Part shown: positions 16,443-25,440 of the stretch, one piece after another | How positions within the stretch are numbered: position 1 is the first letter of the stretch | Layout: each line of letters begins with the position of its first letter | The notes under the pieces: generated by a model | What the model saw: the letters and a program-made list of their open reading frames with translations, nothing else | The model's database searches: none | What the model was told of the DNA's origin: nothing | Made by a program: the position numbers and the translations under genes | Assembly (NCBI GenBank): GCA_003153435.1 | Contig: PLYR01000148.1 | Coordinates: forward strand, 1-33,864 | Direction: 5' to 3' | Source of the DNA: Bacteroidota bacterium | Lineage (GTDB): Bacteria; Bacteroidota; Bacteroidia; Palsa-965 | DNA: 33,864 bases

Positions 16443-17978
16443 CTAGGCCTTCGCTACTTTTATTTTACTCCCAGGTACCAGCTTGTAAACTTTACCAAAC
16501 CCGTTCAGTCTTTTTATCTCATCAACAGTTGTTTTATTTCTAAGACTGATATCCCAGAGCGTATCTCCTTTTTGAATGGTGTAATAAACAAAACCACTCA
16601 GGGCCATGGCGCTGTTGATCGGTTTATTGGGTGTAACTGAGGCAGTCACAGCAGGAGCTTGTTTGGAAACATTTACATTAGCGGGGTTGGCTTTCGGAGC
16701 TGGAGGAAGTGCAACAAGTATAGGCCTTGTCCCGGCTGAATAATAAATCAGTTTTTGTCCCGGCCTTACAGCGAGACTGCTTAATCCGTTCCAGGTTCTA
16801 AGATCATCAACGGTGCATTTACACGTTCTGGCAATTAGGTTCAGGTGTTCCCCTTTTTGTACGGTATAAATTTTACGGACTTCTTGAGGAGAAGAATAAG
16901 CGGTGGCAGAAGCAGAATCTTTTTTCAGGCAGGAATATATGGCCACCTCATTCGTTACAAACGAGCCTACCTTATCGGCAGGTAGGATGAGTTCATAACA
17001 CTTGCTATCTGCCGGATAGGGTACCACTGCTCGTTTATACATAGGATTCAGAAAAATCAAATCATCAATCGGAATATTCAGCGAACTAGAAATCTGAGCA
17101 AATGAAACCTGCTGTTTGATGTTCACTGTATCAGTCTGAAAAAAAGATTTACGGGGTTCGGCGGGGATGATGTTATGCTCGGTATAATAATTCATAACAT
17201 AGTTAGCCGCAATGAAGGCCGGTACATAACTTTGGGTTTCCCGGGGGAGGAAGGGACGAATCTCCCAATAGGTTTTTTTATTTCCGGACCTCCGCATGGC
17301 TTTCATGACAGTGCCTGGCCCGCTGTTATAAGCAGCAAGAACCATCTCCCAGTCGCCGAAAAGACTGTATAAATATTTTAGATACTCTGCAGCCGCGATA
17401 GTTGCCTTATAAGGGTCAGCACGTTCATCTACATAAGAGGTGTTGCTCAGTCCGTATAACTTGCCAGTAGTATACATAAACTGCCAAAGGCCCATGGCTC
17501 CCGACCGCGATTTAGCATTGGGGTTAAGGGCGGATTCAATAACTGCCAGGTGCCGAAGCTCAAGCGGGAGGTTGTATTTGTCTAATACCTCCTCCATCAT
17601 AGGATAATAAAGCTGCGAAAGCCCAAGCATTCGGGAAACGAGCTCCCGTTTTCGAACGAAATAAAGATCAATAAAACCTCTTACTATTGGATTATAAACC
17701 AGGTCAAAAGGAGATGCAGCATCCAGTTTAGCCATCCTCGATTCGTACATAATTTCTTCGTACCTAGGAATGGAGTCTGGGGCAAAGTTGTATTTGGATT
17801 TGATTGGTTTTCCAGGTTTCAGGAAAAAATTCATCCGAGCCAGACTATCAAGCATGGCTACCACGGGGTCGTCTTTGTACCGGATTGAATCGTTTTGGGC
17901 AGAGGCATGGGGTACCACCAATAACAGGCAGGCTAAGGAAAAGGCCGTCAGAAGAAAAAAATGCCTGAATAGATTCAT
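16443..17978 (-). CDS. Membrane-bound lytic transglycosylase with two LysM domains (MltD-like)
   Basis: 511 aa. Signal peptide to about residue 28 (HASAQ). The SLT domain spans about 125-265 with the catalytic Glu as E148 in AVIESALNP, then SGAMGLWQFM and the late NSGPGTVMKAM. Two LysM peptidoglycan-binding domains follow, about 368-412 (YTVQKGEHLNLIAR) and 462-508 (YTIQKGDTLWDISL), joined by a Pro/Ala/Val-rich linker. It cleaves the glycan strand with formation of 1,6-anhydro-MurNAc during wall turnover. No lipobox Cys is present at the cleavage site, so it is probably periplasmic rather than lipid-anchored. Confidence 0.92.
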   Translation of the reverse strand: MNLFRHFFLLTAFSLACLLLVVPHASAQNDSIRYKDDPVVAMLDSLARMNFFLKPGKPIKSKYNFAPDSIPRYEEIMYESRMAKLDAASPFDLVYNPIVRGFIDLYFVRKRELVSRMLGLSQLYYPMMEEVLDKYNLPLELRHLAVIESALNPNAKSRSGAMGLWQFMYTTGKLYGLSNTSYVDERADPYKATIAAAEYLKYLYSLFGDWEMVLAAYNSGPGTVMKAMRRSGNKKTYWEIRPFLPRETQSYVPAFIAANYVMNYYTEHNIIPAEPRKSFFQTDTVNIKQQVSFAQISSSLNIPIDDLIFLNPMYKRAVVPYPADSKCYELILPADKVGSFVTNEVAIYSCLKKDSASATAYSSPQEVRKIYTVQKGEHLNLIARTCKCTVDDLRTWNGLSSLAVRPGQKLIYYSAGTRPILVALPPAPKANPANVNVSKQAPAVTASVTPNKPINSAMALSGFVYYTIQKGDTLWDISLRNKTTVDEIKRLNGFGKVYKLVPGSKIKVAKA

Positions 17979-18046
17979 TTATAGGTTTTACCTTATATTA
18001 TATACGCAATATTCTAAGAATTGTTGTATTTCACAGCATTTTAGGG

Positions 18047-18065
18047 CCTTTTTTCGCCCAAAAGG
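18047..18065 (-). terminator. Weak hairpin between gatA and the transglycosylase gene
   Basis: CCTTTT (18047-18052) and AAAAGG (18060-18065) form a 6-bp stem with a 7-nt loop in a G/C-run context. It is a possible end for the tatA-gatA transcript. The rest of the 224-bp gap (17979-18202) shows no perfect -7 box for the transglycosylase gene and no gene. Confidence 0.25.
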
Positions 18066-18202
18066 GGGTAAAACCCAATTGAAAGCCTTAAAATCCGGAT
18101 TAAAACATTTGAAATATGTAGGATTTCACGCTTAAAACCATGGAACATACAATATTACTCATTAGGCAGGAAAACCGGAAGGCAAAGAAACGTATTTTTC
18201 AA

Positions 18203-19636
18203 CTAAGCATTGTTCAACAGGCTCTTCGAGAATCGGAGCAATGAAGCTTCGTTAAAATGGTCTGCCATAATCTGGACCCCAAACGGAAGTCCATTACTAT
18301 GTTTTCCCAACGGAAGAGAGATCGCCGGAATTCCGGCATGGTTGGCATGAACCGTAAAAATATCTTCCAGATACATTTTGATAGGATCAGCAGAGTTGGC
18401 GCCGAACTCAAAAGCAGTACCTGGAGTGGTAGGTAGCATGATAAAATCGTATTTGGAAAAAATTTCTCCAGTCTTTTCCTGAATCAATCGCCTTACTTTC
18501 TGACCTTTTGAATAGTAAGCATCATAATACCCTTCGCTCAATACAAAGGTTCCAAGCATAATGCGGCGTTTTACTTCAATTCCGAATCCTTCGCTCCTTG
18601 ATTTTTTATAGGTGCTTTCCAGGTCAAAAGCTTTTGGACTCCGATACCCAAAATGCACCCCGTCATACCGGGCCAGATTCGAACTGGCTTCAGCGGTGGT
18701 TAACACATAATAGGCCGGGACAAGGTAGTCGAGGTATGGAAAATCTATAGCTTCTACTGTATGACCTTCAGCTTCGAGGCGTTTAAGAAGATTCTGTACA
18801 AAAGCGCGAATCTCTGGGTCCAGGCCTTCGTGTTCAATACATTCTTTGATATACGCAATCTTGACAGGGGGCTGTGCTTTTTCAATTTCTTCTGAATAGG
18901 CTGGTATGGGTTTGGATGAAACGGTAGGGTCGAATTCATCGCACCCACCGATCACTTCCAGAATGGATGCAGCATCTTCCACACAAAGAGTAAGAGGACC
19001 CACCTGGTCGAAGGAAGAGGCATAAGCCACGATTCCATATCTTGACACCCGTCCATAAGTAGGTTTCATTCCTACGACCCCGCAGAAAGAGGCAGGCTGG
19101 CGGATGGAGCCTCCGGTATCAGTTCCTAAAGCGGCATGACAAAGCCGGGCCGCAACAGCAGCTGTGGATCCACCAGAGCTTCCTCCTGAAACACGTTTTA
19201 TATCGTGAGGATTTTTTACAGGACCAAATGCAGAATTTTCATTGGAACTGCCCATAGCAAACTCATCGCAGTTACAACGACCAATAATAATGGCATCTTC
19301 AGCCAGCAGTCGTTCTACCACCGTTGAGCTGTATAAGGAAACAAAATTCTCAAGAATTCTGGAAGAAGCAGAAACTTTATGCCCCTTATAACAGATATTA
19401 TCTTTTAGGGCAATGACTAGTCCGGCTAGTTTACCTGCCTTGCCAGTTTTCAGCTTTTCATCTACTTCAGCAGCTTTTATAATTGCAGAATCAGTAAACA
19501 CTTCCAGGAATGCGCCAAGGTGTTTCTGTTCTTCAATTCGTGAAAGGAAATGGCGAAGGACGGAGGTACAGGAAATGGATTTATCGGAAAGCCCTTTTCG
19601 GGTTTCTTGCAGTGTATCAAATTTTTGCACAGGCAA
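18203..19636 (-). CDS. gatA: Aspartyl/glutamyl-tRNA amidotransferase subunit A
   Basis: 477 aa, the normal GatA length. The amidase-signature triad is present: K78 in VIALKDNICYKG, cis-Ser S153 in GGSSGGS, and S177 in GTDTGGSIRQPAS. GatA frees ammonia from glutamine and passes it to GatB, which amidates Glu-tRNA(Gln) and/or Asp-tRNA(Asn). GatB and GatC are not in the window, which is common for this phylum. The gene lies 38 bp after tatA in the same direction, so the two probably share the tatA promoter. Confidence 0.95.
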   Translation of the reverse strand: MPVQKFDTLQETRKGLSDKSISCTSVLRHFLSRIEEQKHLGAFLEVFTDSAIIKAAEVDEKLKTGKAGKLAGLVIALKDNICYKGHKVSASSRILENFVSLYSSTVVERLLAEDAIIIGRCNCDEFAMGSSNENSAFGPVKNPHDIKRVSGGSSGGSTAAVAARLCHAALGTDTGGSIRQPASFCGVVGMKPTYGRVSRYGIVAYASSFDQVGPLTLCVEDAASILEVIGGCDEFDPTVSSKPIPAYSEEIEKAQPPVKIAYIKECIEHEGLDPEIRAFVQNLLKRLEAEGHTVEAIDFPYLDYLVPAYYVLTTAEASSNLARYDGVHFGYRSPKAFDLESTYKKSRSEGFGIEVKRRIMLGTFVLSEGYYDAYYSKGQKVRRLIQEKTGEIFSKYDFIMLPTTPGTAFEFGANSADPIKMYLEDIFTVHANHAGIPAISLPLGKHSNGLPFGVQIMADHFNEASLLRFSKSLLNNA

Positions 19637-19674
19637 CAGAGCTGTTGGTGAGACTAAAGAAGAACCGAAAAAGT

Positions 19675-19848
19675 TTATTTCTTCTCAGCCGGGGTGTTTT
19701 CGTCCTTGTGTTCGGTGGTCTTGGAAGCGTCTTTGAATTCCTTTACACCTTGTCCAAGTCCTTTCATAAGCTCGGGAATTTTTTTACCTCCAAACAACAG
19801 CAGAACAACACAAAGAATAAGAAGAATTTCGGGTGTGCCTAATTTCAT
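19675..19848 (-). CDS. tatA: Twin-arginine translocase subunit TatA/TatE
   Basis: 57 aa: one membrane helix (residues 5-19), the hinge FGGKKIPEL (19-27), an amphipathic helix [13 protein letters not shown], and a charged tail ending PAEKK. This is the standard TatA plan; TatA forms the pore that exports folded proteins. The start at 19848 is chosen because [11 protein letters not shown] is the typical opening. The longer frame to 19950 would cover the promoter. TatC is not nearby. Confidence 0.93.
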   Translation of the reverse strand: MKLGTPEILLILCVVLLLFGGKKIPELMKGLGQGVKEFKDASKTTEHKDENTPAEKK

Positions 19849-19879
19849 GACTTTTAATTTTAGTAATGAGAATGAAGTA

Positions 19880-19887
19880 CAAAGATA
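19880..19887 (-). promoter_or_regulatory. -7 box for tatA-gatA
   Basis: The minus strand reads TATCTTTG, a perfect TAnnTTTG, 31 nt before the tatA start. It lies in the 109-bp gap after the EnvC-like gene, so tatA-gatA is probably a transcription unit separate from the envelope operon. A -33 TTTG at the right spacing is not seen. Confidence 0.55.
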
Positions 19888-19957
19888 TGAAAAAACCAGG
19901 GAAAACGGGCGGTTTTCGACAAATTCTACTTCATTAGGCATGAATGTCACCCGGAGG

Positions 19958-21268
19958 TCATTCTTTGAAGAGCCATTCTTCGGGGTTCAGTTTATTTTGC
20001 CCTTTCCAAATCTGGAGGTTCATCTCGGTCTTCCCTTCATCCGCATCGAACTGTATTTTGCCAATGTTCTGTTTAGCCTTCACTTTATCACCTGTCTGGA
20101 CATACACTTCATCCAGGTTTGAATATACACTCAGGTATTCTCCGTGCCGGATAATGACCAGTTTACCTACTCCAGGAATGCTCGTTACTCCCGTTACTTC
20201 ACCCTGAAAAATACACCTGGCCAATGAACCCTTACCTGTACTTATGGTGATTCCGTTATTAAAAGTGTGGATATTGCTTATAGTTGGATGAGGGTGCTCC
20301 CCGAAGCTTTCAGTAATCATTCCTTGAATGACGGGCATTGGTAATTTTCCTTTATTACTTGAAAAATTGAGGTTCACATCCATTTCATCTTTAGAGAGGT
20401 GGTATTTAGGAGAAGCCTTGACAACGGTTTTGTTCTTATTTTCAGAAGGGGCTTCTGACCTGCTTGCTTTTTCTGCTGCTTCCGCTGCAAGTTTCTGCTG
20501 ACGTTCAATTTCTGCCTTGATCAAGGCCTGAATTGCAAGCTCCGTTTTTTCGGCATCTCTTTTCTTTTTTTCGAGGTCTTTTTTAAGCTGGACTTCTTTT
20601 TGCTGAAGGTCTGATAGGAGTTCTTCTTTTTCTGTTTTTTTGGCGGTTAGGTCCTTCTTCTCTACTTCCTGATTTCCCAGAAGGTCTTTCTTTTCACTTT
20701 TTTTCTGTTCAAGATCCTGCACTTGTTGACCCAATTCATGCTGCTTGTTGGATATACTCAGGATTTGTTTTTTTCTGGCTTCATTATATTCTTGTATATA
20801 TTTCAACCGTTTATAGGCCTGATTGAAATCAGAAGCTGCAAATACAAACATCATCTTATCATAATTATCCCTGTTTTTATAGGCAAAGTAGACCATCCTT
20901 GCATATTCCTTTTTTAGCTTTCCGATATCACCATGGAGGGCCTGGATTGTGTTGTTGTTTTCATCTATCTGGTGGCTCATCAGGCCTATTTCGGAGTTGA
21001 TGGTGGAAATGTACTCTTCTCTTTTTTCAATATTCTTGTTAAGGGCAACCAGGGTGTTAAGCGTTTTGGTTTTGCCCTGTTTGGTTTCTTTGAGTAGTTG
21101 TTCGGCAAGCTCAATATCTTTCTTTTGTTTTTTCTTTTTAAGCTCCAGGGCTTTTTTATCTTGCTTTTGGGCAGGAGAAGGTAGGCTCAGAAAAAAGATG
21201 AGCAGGAGTATTCCAGAAACTATCCGCAAAAGGTTAGTGTGGCCTTTCGGGTTCTTTGACTGTTCCAT
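19958..21268 (-). CDS. EnvC-like murein hydrolase activator with degenerate LytM (M23) domain
   Basis: 436 aa. Signal helix at about 13-33 (ends SLPSPAQ), a long charged coiled coil (about 35-270), then a LytM/M23 domain (about 312-436). The fold is clear ([48 protein letters not shown]) but every metal ligand is gone. The HxGxD place reads NNGIT (337-341), the A-H place reads SNLD (383-386), and the HLHFE place reads MNLQIW (416-421). In E. coli, EnvC has the same coiled-coil plus inactive LytM plan and activates amidases at the septum under FtsEX control. The start overlaps the DUF4292 stop by 35 bp. FtsEX and amidases are not in the window. Confidence 0.9.
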   Translation of the reverse strand: MEQSKNPKGHTNLLRIVSGILLLIFFLSLPSPAQKQDKKALELKKKKQKKDIELAEQLLKETKQGKTKTLNTLVALNKNIEKREEYISTINSEIGLMSHQIDENNNTIQALHGDIGKLKKEYARMVYFAYKNRDNYDKMMFVFAASDFNQAYKRLKYIQEYNEARKKQILSISNKQHELGQQVQDLEQKKSEKKDLLGNQEVEKKDLTAKKTEKEELLSDLQQKEVQLKKDLEKKKRDAEKTELAIQALIKAEIERQQKLAAEAAEKASRSEAPSENKNKTVVKASPKYHLSKDEMDVNLNFSSNKGKLPMPVIQGMITESFGEHPHPTISNIHTFNNGITISTGKGSLARCIFQGEVTGVTSIPGVGKLVIIRHGEYLSVYSNLDEVYVQTGDKVKAKQNIGKIQFDADEGKTEMNLQIWKGQNKLNPEEWLFKE

Positions 21269-22154
21269 TGGGTTCCTTCATATAAATTCGTTTGTAGCCT
21301 TCGGGAATGTAAAAAGGGAATTCGAGTGGATGGTTCAATTTGATTTTGCGATAGCTCATATTGAGGAGCAGGTTTCGCTCAGCTTTGATCTGGAACATAG
21401 CGGTATTTGCAATCATCATCCCATTGGATGCAGGATTGAAGTCAGAATAGCTGGCATCAAAACTACGACGGGTATTGAAATCATTGAAGAGCAAGCGGGC
21501 TATTTTGTGACTGACAGGGTTTACCCAGATTGTTTGAGCTGAATCAGTCTTGGTGAGCTCACGGTTTCTATTCACCACCCTTTTGAGTTTCCGTTTGCGA
21601 ATTGTACTTAGCACACATTTTCCATTTTCAGAATATGAATGAAGTTTTTCATTCTCTTCATAAAACGTTGCGCTATTACCGATTAGTATACTTTGAACCA
21701 TGTCAAAATCAAAGTCGGCGAGAAGCATATGATTGATATAGCTGAAGTCACCTTTGAAATACGATCCTTTCTTGTCGGAATCCTTGGGGATATAATCGAT
21801 AAAAAACACAGAATCAACGGTAATTAGAATACGGGCTACTTTGTACAAACCTCCTAGGGCGGTAACATCCATCCATATGGCGCTATCACGGCGAATCCGG
21901 AGTGTCACTTCAAAATTTTCTTTTACGCTATCTCCTTTTGCCTCACAATCGAGTTTGGAAGAAAGCGTCTCGAAATGAAACTGGTGTGTTTTCATACTGT
22001 CAAGCAGGCTTTGGGTATTTCTGCAATCCCCTGCAAGAAACACTTCGGCCCGTATCACATTTGCTTTTTGTCCGGCCTTACCGCTTTTACAGGACGACAT
22101 GAGGAGGTATGTCGCTAAGCAACAGAGCAGGAGCAAATTACCCGTCCTATTCAT
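21234..22154 (-). CDS. DUF4292 lipoprotein (LolB-like candidate)
   Basis: 306 aa with a lipoprotein signal: hydrophobic residues 7-20 and a Cys at position 22 (LMSSC). The body fits DUF4292, a family seen mainly in Bacteroidota: FEVTLRIRRDSAIWMDVTAL, then ARILITVDSVFFIDYIPKD, YFKGDFSYINHML and the DFDFDMVQSILIGN segment. The order (strand with W, helix, long beta sheet, helix after F/Y-x-G-D) resembles the half-barrel of LolA/LolB, which carries lipoproteins to the outer membrane. I recall the family being grouped with that fold, but cannot verify it here. ATG 22154 is chosen as the start right before the signal. It overlaps the TPR gene stop by 8 bp. Confidence 0.82.
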   Translation of the reverse strand: MNRTGNLLLLCCLATYLLMSSCKSGKAGQKANVIRAEVFLAGDCRNTQSLLDSMKTHQFHFETLSSKLDCEAKGDSVKENFEVTLRIRRDSAIWMDVTALGGLYKVARILITVDSVFFIDYIPKDSDKKGSYFKGDFSYINHMLLADFDFDMVQSILIGNSATFYEENEKLHSYSENGKCVLSTIRKRKLKRVVNRNRELTKTDSAQTIWVNPVSHKIARLLFNDFNTRRSFDASYSDFNPASNGMMIANTAMFQIKAERNLLLNMSYRKIKLNHPLEFPFYIPEGYKRIYMKEPNGTVKEPERPH

Positions 22155-23919
22155 ATAAATTCCTGTCAGCAATCTTTTTTTCCAGTAGTTCAGAGCCGCC
22201 GCCCTTGAGTTTGGCTTTCATCCAGTATGCAAATGCTTCGTCTTTCCTGTTCAGTTTAAAAAGAATATCTCCATAATGCTCCAGCATGACTGCACTTGGG
22301 TCTGAGTTGGATGCAAAGACTTTATCCATCCATTCCAGGGCCTGAGGATATTTTCCTGTCTTGTAAAGCACCCAGGCATATGTGTCCTGGAAATTGGCAT
22401 TTTTCGGATCCAATTCATTGGCTCTCTTTGACATTTTTTCGGCTTTATCCAGGTTTTCATTTCTGAGGCTGAGATAATAACTAAAGTTATTGAGGACATA
22501 AGAATTATCAGGATCGAGCTCCAGCGCCTTGTCATATTCGAGGTCAGACTTCTTATTCTCCTTTGTTTTATAATACGCATCACCAAGTGTGGAATGAAAC
22601 TGTCCTTCCAGAGGTTTATTATCTAGCACATAAATGAGTCCGCTGTTCAGAGCATCAATGCCATCTGGATATTTTTTTTCCTGAATGAGTGCGAGGCCAT
22701 TGAATAGATAGGGCAGGGGCATGCTGGGAAAGAGTTCGATAGCTTCTTTGCTGTCAATAGACATATCACTGTAGTCATTGAGTTCAGAATCAACAATTAG
22801 AAGTTGATTCCAGAGAACGTACTTACTCTTGTCTGCATCAATAGCTAAGCGGTATTCCTTTCTTGCTTCAGGAAGTCTTTTGTCACGATATAGGAAATCT
22901 GCATAGACGGCATGGCCTTTCGTTTCCTGGGGATGAAGTTTCGTAACGATGTAACAGAGGGTCTCACACGCTGATTTGAGCTTGATGTCTGATGCGGATT
23001 CATAATAATACCGGAGTAAAACCTTTATCTTGCTCTCTACATCCAGATCAGGATTTTCGAGAGCCTGTTTGTATTTGATAAAAGCGCTATCGGCCTGTCC
23101 TTTGTTTTCATAGTACTCTGCAAGATTGAGTTGGGCAAATGAATTGTATGGATCGTTTTTCAGAAGTTCAAAAAACACCTCGTGAACCTTCTCTTCGGCT
23201 TCTGCTTGTTTTATTTTGTTTCCTTTTTCTTTGGCGACATTGGCCCTATCCTGAAACAATTGAGCGAGTGCAGCATAGTATTTAGTCTCCAATGGGTTTT
23301 GCCGGATCAGTTTCCGGATCTCCTCTTCTGCTTTTGCTGTTTCTCCCACACGGTCCATAACTTTTGCTTTCTGAAGAATAACCTCATCTGAAGGTCCCAT
23401 TTTCTGTTCAATCTCCTCATACACCTTGATAGCTTCTTTGTATTTTCCTTCATATAGCAGGGCATCAGAATATCCATAATAGTACTCCAATTTCAGAGGA
23501 GAAATTTTGATGAGCTTAGTGAACTCTGAAGCAGCTTCCGCTGGATTATGTGTTTCCTGCAGGATCTGGGCATAAATAAGATGGTACCATTCATTCTGAG
23601 GGTCACCAGAAGCAGCAGCTTTCGCGTGCCCTAAGGCAAGATCATTCCTTTCTTGCTGATTGTAAATGCATGCCAGTTCATAATGTGCAGCAGCATTATT
23701 AGGATCAATATGCAAGCATTCATTGAAGCCATTAACAGCTACCTCCAGGTTTCCTTTTATCTTTTCCCTACAGGCATCCATAAATTTGCGGGTGAGGTCT
23801 GGGTTGGGATTTTCCTTGGCTGTTGGTGTGGAGGACTTAACACTCTTCTGCGCCGGCTTGCAGGATACCAGTATCCAAGCAGAAAAAAGAAACCAGGATG
23901 TTATCCGCAGAAATTTCAT
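22147..23919 (-). CDS. TPR-repeat lipoprotein
   Basis: 590 aa. Signal peptide with lipobox LVSC and Cys20 (ILVSCKPAQ), so probably lipid-anchored. From about residue 40 to the end it is almost all tetratricopeptide repeats, roughly ten or more: AAAHYELACIYNQQERNDLA, YYYGYSDALLYEGKYKEAI, FAQLNLAEYYENKGQADSAF, QFHSTLGDAYYKTKENKKSD, FQDTYAWVLYKTGKYPQALE. TPR lipoproteins are scaffolds for protein complexes; no catalytic domain is seen. It lies between the nucleotidyltransferase (37 bp) and DUF4292 (8-bp overlap), which suggests a partner role in the same envelope process (inference). Confidence 0.88.
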   Translation of the reverse strand: MKFLRITSWFLFSAWILVSCKPAQKSVKSSTPTAKENPNPDLTRKFMDACREKIKGNLEVAVNGFNECLHIDPNNAAAHYELACIYNQQERNDLALGHAKAAASGDPQNEWYHLIYAQILQETHNPAEAASEFTKLIKISPLKLEYYYGYSDALLYEGKYKEAIKVYEEIEQKMGPSDEVILQKAKVMDRVGETAKAEEEIRKLIRQNPLETKYYAALAQLFQDRANVAKEKGNKIKQAEAEEKVHEVFFELLKNDPYNSFAQLNLAEYYENKGQADSAFIKYKQALENPDLDVESKIKVLLRYYYESASDIKLKSACETLCYIVTKLHPQETKGHAVYADFLYRDKRLPEARKEYRLAIDADKSKYVLWNQLLIVDSELNDYSDMSIDSKEAIELFPSMPLPYLFNGLALIQEKKYPDGIDALNSGLIYVLDNKPLEGQFHSTLGDAYYKTKENKKSDLEYDKALELDPDNSYVLNNFSYYLSLRNENLDKAEKMSKRANELDPKNANFQDTYAWVLYKTGKYPQALEWMDKVFASNSDPSAVMLEHYGDILFKLNRKDEAFAYWMKAKLKGGGSELLEKKIADRNLYE

Positions 23920-23956
23920 AGTGTAAGATCTTATTCCTGGCCTGAACCGGAATGAA

Positions 23957-24970
23957 TTATTGGTTTTTGATTACAGTATAATCGCCGACACTTAGGTCGG
24001 CTGTTAGGCCGGCAATTTGGGCATGATTACCAATCATTGAATTAACAATATTACTTTTGTAAATTTTCGTGTTTTCTTGGATAATGGTATTCCGAACAAC
24101 AGAGTTTTCCACGAATGAATTTTTCCCGATAGAGACATGAGGTCCTACAGTAGAATTGATAAGCGTTACATGCTCACCTATAAAGCAAGGTTCAATGATT
24201 GTGCTGTTCAGGTTTTTGAGGCCAGATGAAATCAGCTTCTCTGATCGGTGAACAAATTCCAGGATTCGCTGGTTGGTATACACGGTGGCATCTTTGTTTC
24301 CGCAGTCCAGCCACTCTGTGACTTTCCCGGGGGAAAATTTAAGGCCTTTCCTTTTCATGTTTTCGAGTGCACTGGTGAGCTGATACTCTCCTTTGTCACG
24401 AATGTCATTATCAAGCAGGTGTTTTATTTCTTTTTTAAGATTTGCCCCATCCTTAAAATAATAGATGCCAATGATAGCCAGATCCGAAACAAACTCCTCC
24501 GGTTTTTCGATAAAATCGGTAATCACATTGAAGGCATCTACTTTCACAACACCGAAAGCTCTCGGGTCTTCAATTTTTTGAACCCAGATAATACCTTCCT
24601 TTTCAGATTCGAGTTTGAAGTCGGCTTTGAAAAGAGTATCTGCAAAAGCAACGACCACCTTGCCTGAGAGACTGGATTCTGCACAATAGATGGCATGAGC
24701 GGTTCCCAGGGCTTCGTCCTGATAGAAAATTTTTCCTTTTGCCCCAAGTTTTTCTGCAACGGCAACAAGGCTTTTTTCAACTTCAGCGCCAAAGGAAGAT
24801 CCAATAATGAAAGCAATTTCTTCGACGGGCTCAAGACATACCTTGGCAATATCCTCAACGAGTCTTTGTACGATAGGCTTACCAGCTACGGGCAACAAAG
24901 GTTTGGGTACGGTCAATGTGTGCGGTCGCATGCGTTTACCCATTCCGGCCATAGGTACTATAATCTTCAT
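23957..24970 (-). CDS. Sugar-phosphate nucleotidyltransferase with left-handed beta-helix tail
   Basis: 337 aa. The NTP-transferase core starts MKIIVPMAGMGKRMRPHT (nucleotide-binding loop G9-M-G-K-R-M-R15) and VPKPLLPVAGKPI (residues 21-33, sugar-phosphate side Lys). FADTLF includes the metal-binding Asp, then FIEKPEEF. From about residue 250, hexapeptide-like turns (IIEPCFIGEHVTLINSTVGP, SIGKNSFVENSVV) build a short left-handed beta-helix, as in GlmU/RmlA/Glc-1-P relatives. It would make an NDP-sugar from NTP and a sugar phosphate. The sugar cannot be told. It is third in the operon after the flippase and dut. Confidence 0.88.
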   Translation of the reverse strand: MKIIVPMAGMGKRMRPHTLTVPKPLLPVAGKPIVQRLVEDIAKVCLEPVEEIAFIIGSSFGAEVEKSLVAVAEKLGAKGKIFYQDEALGTAHAIYCAESSLSGKVVVAFADTLFKADFKLESEKEGIIWVQKIEDPRAFGVVKVDAFNVITDFIEKPEEFVSDLAIIGIYYFKDGANLKKEIKHLLDNDIRDKGEYQLTSALENMKRKGLKFSPGKVTEWLDCGNKDATVYTNQRILEFVHRSEKLISSGLKNLNSTIIEPCFIGEHVTLINSTVGPHVSIGKNSFVENSVVRNTIIQENTKIYKSNIVNSMIGNHAQIAGLTADLSVGDYTVIKNQ

Positions 24971-25005
24971 AAATTCTGAAAGTATAAGTATGAATAAAGA
25001 AAAAA

Positions 25006-25440
25006 TTATTTAATTCCTGTATGCCCAAATCCTCCACTTCCCCGTTCCGTTTCTTCCAGATTGTCTACTTCAATCCACTCCGCTTGTTCGTGTTTTGCAA
25101 TAACCATCTGGGCAATCCGTTCTCCGTTGGTTATGATAAAATTATCAGAAGAAAGGTTGATCAGAATAACTTTGATTTCACCTCGGTAATCAGCATCAAT
25201 TGTTCCTGGTGAATTAAGTACAGTTATTCCGTGCTTCATCGCAAGACCGCTCCTGGGTCTTATCTGTGCTTCAAAACCTTTTGGAAGTTCTATAAACAGG
25301 CCTGTCGGAATAGCTTGTCTTTCCATCGGGCGAAGGATGAGTTCGTCGGTCAGGCAGGATCTGAGATCAATACCTGCGGAAGATCCGGTTGCATAAGCCG
25401 GCAACGCATGTCCTGAATGATTGATGATTTTTATCGTCAT
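25006..25440 (-). CDS. dut: dUTP diphosphatase
   Basis: 144 aa trimeric dUTPase with all five motifs: AGIDLRS (22-28), PRSGLA (62-67), [10 protein letters not shown] (79-88), GERIAQMV (106-113) and [10 protein letters not shown] (133-142). It converts dUTP to dUMP and pyrophosphate, keeping uracil out of DNA and feeding dTMP synthesis. Its ATG overlaps the flippase stop by 4 bp (ATGA), so it is translated from the same mRNA. Its biology is unrelated to the envelope neighbours. Confidence 0.97.
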   Translation of the reverse strand: MTIKIINHSGHALPAYATGSSAGIDLRSCLTDELILRPMERQAIPTGLFIELPKGFEAQIRPRSGLAMKHGITVLNSPGTIDADYRGEIKVILINLSSDNFIITNGERIAQMVIAKHEQAEWIEVDNLEETERGSGGFGHTGIK

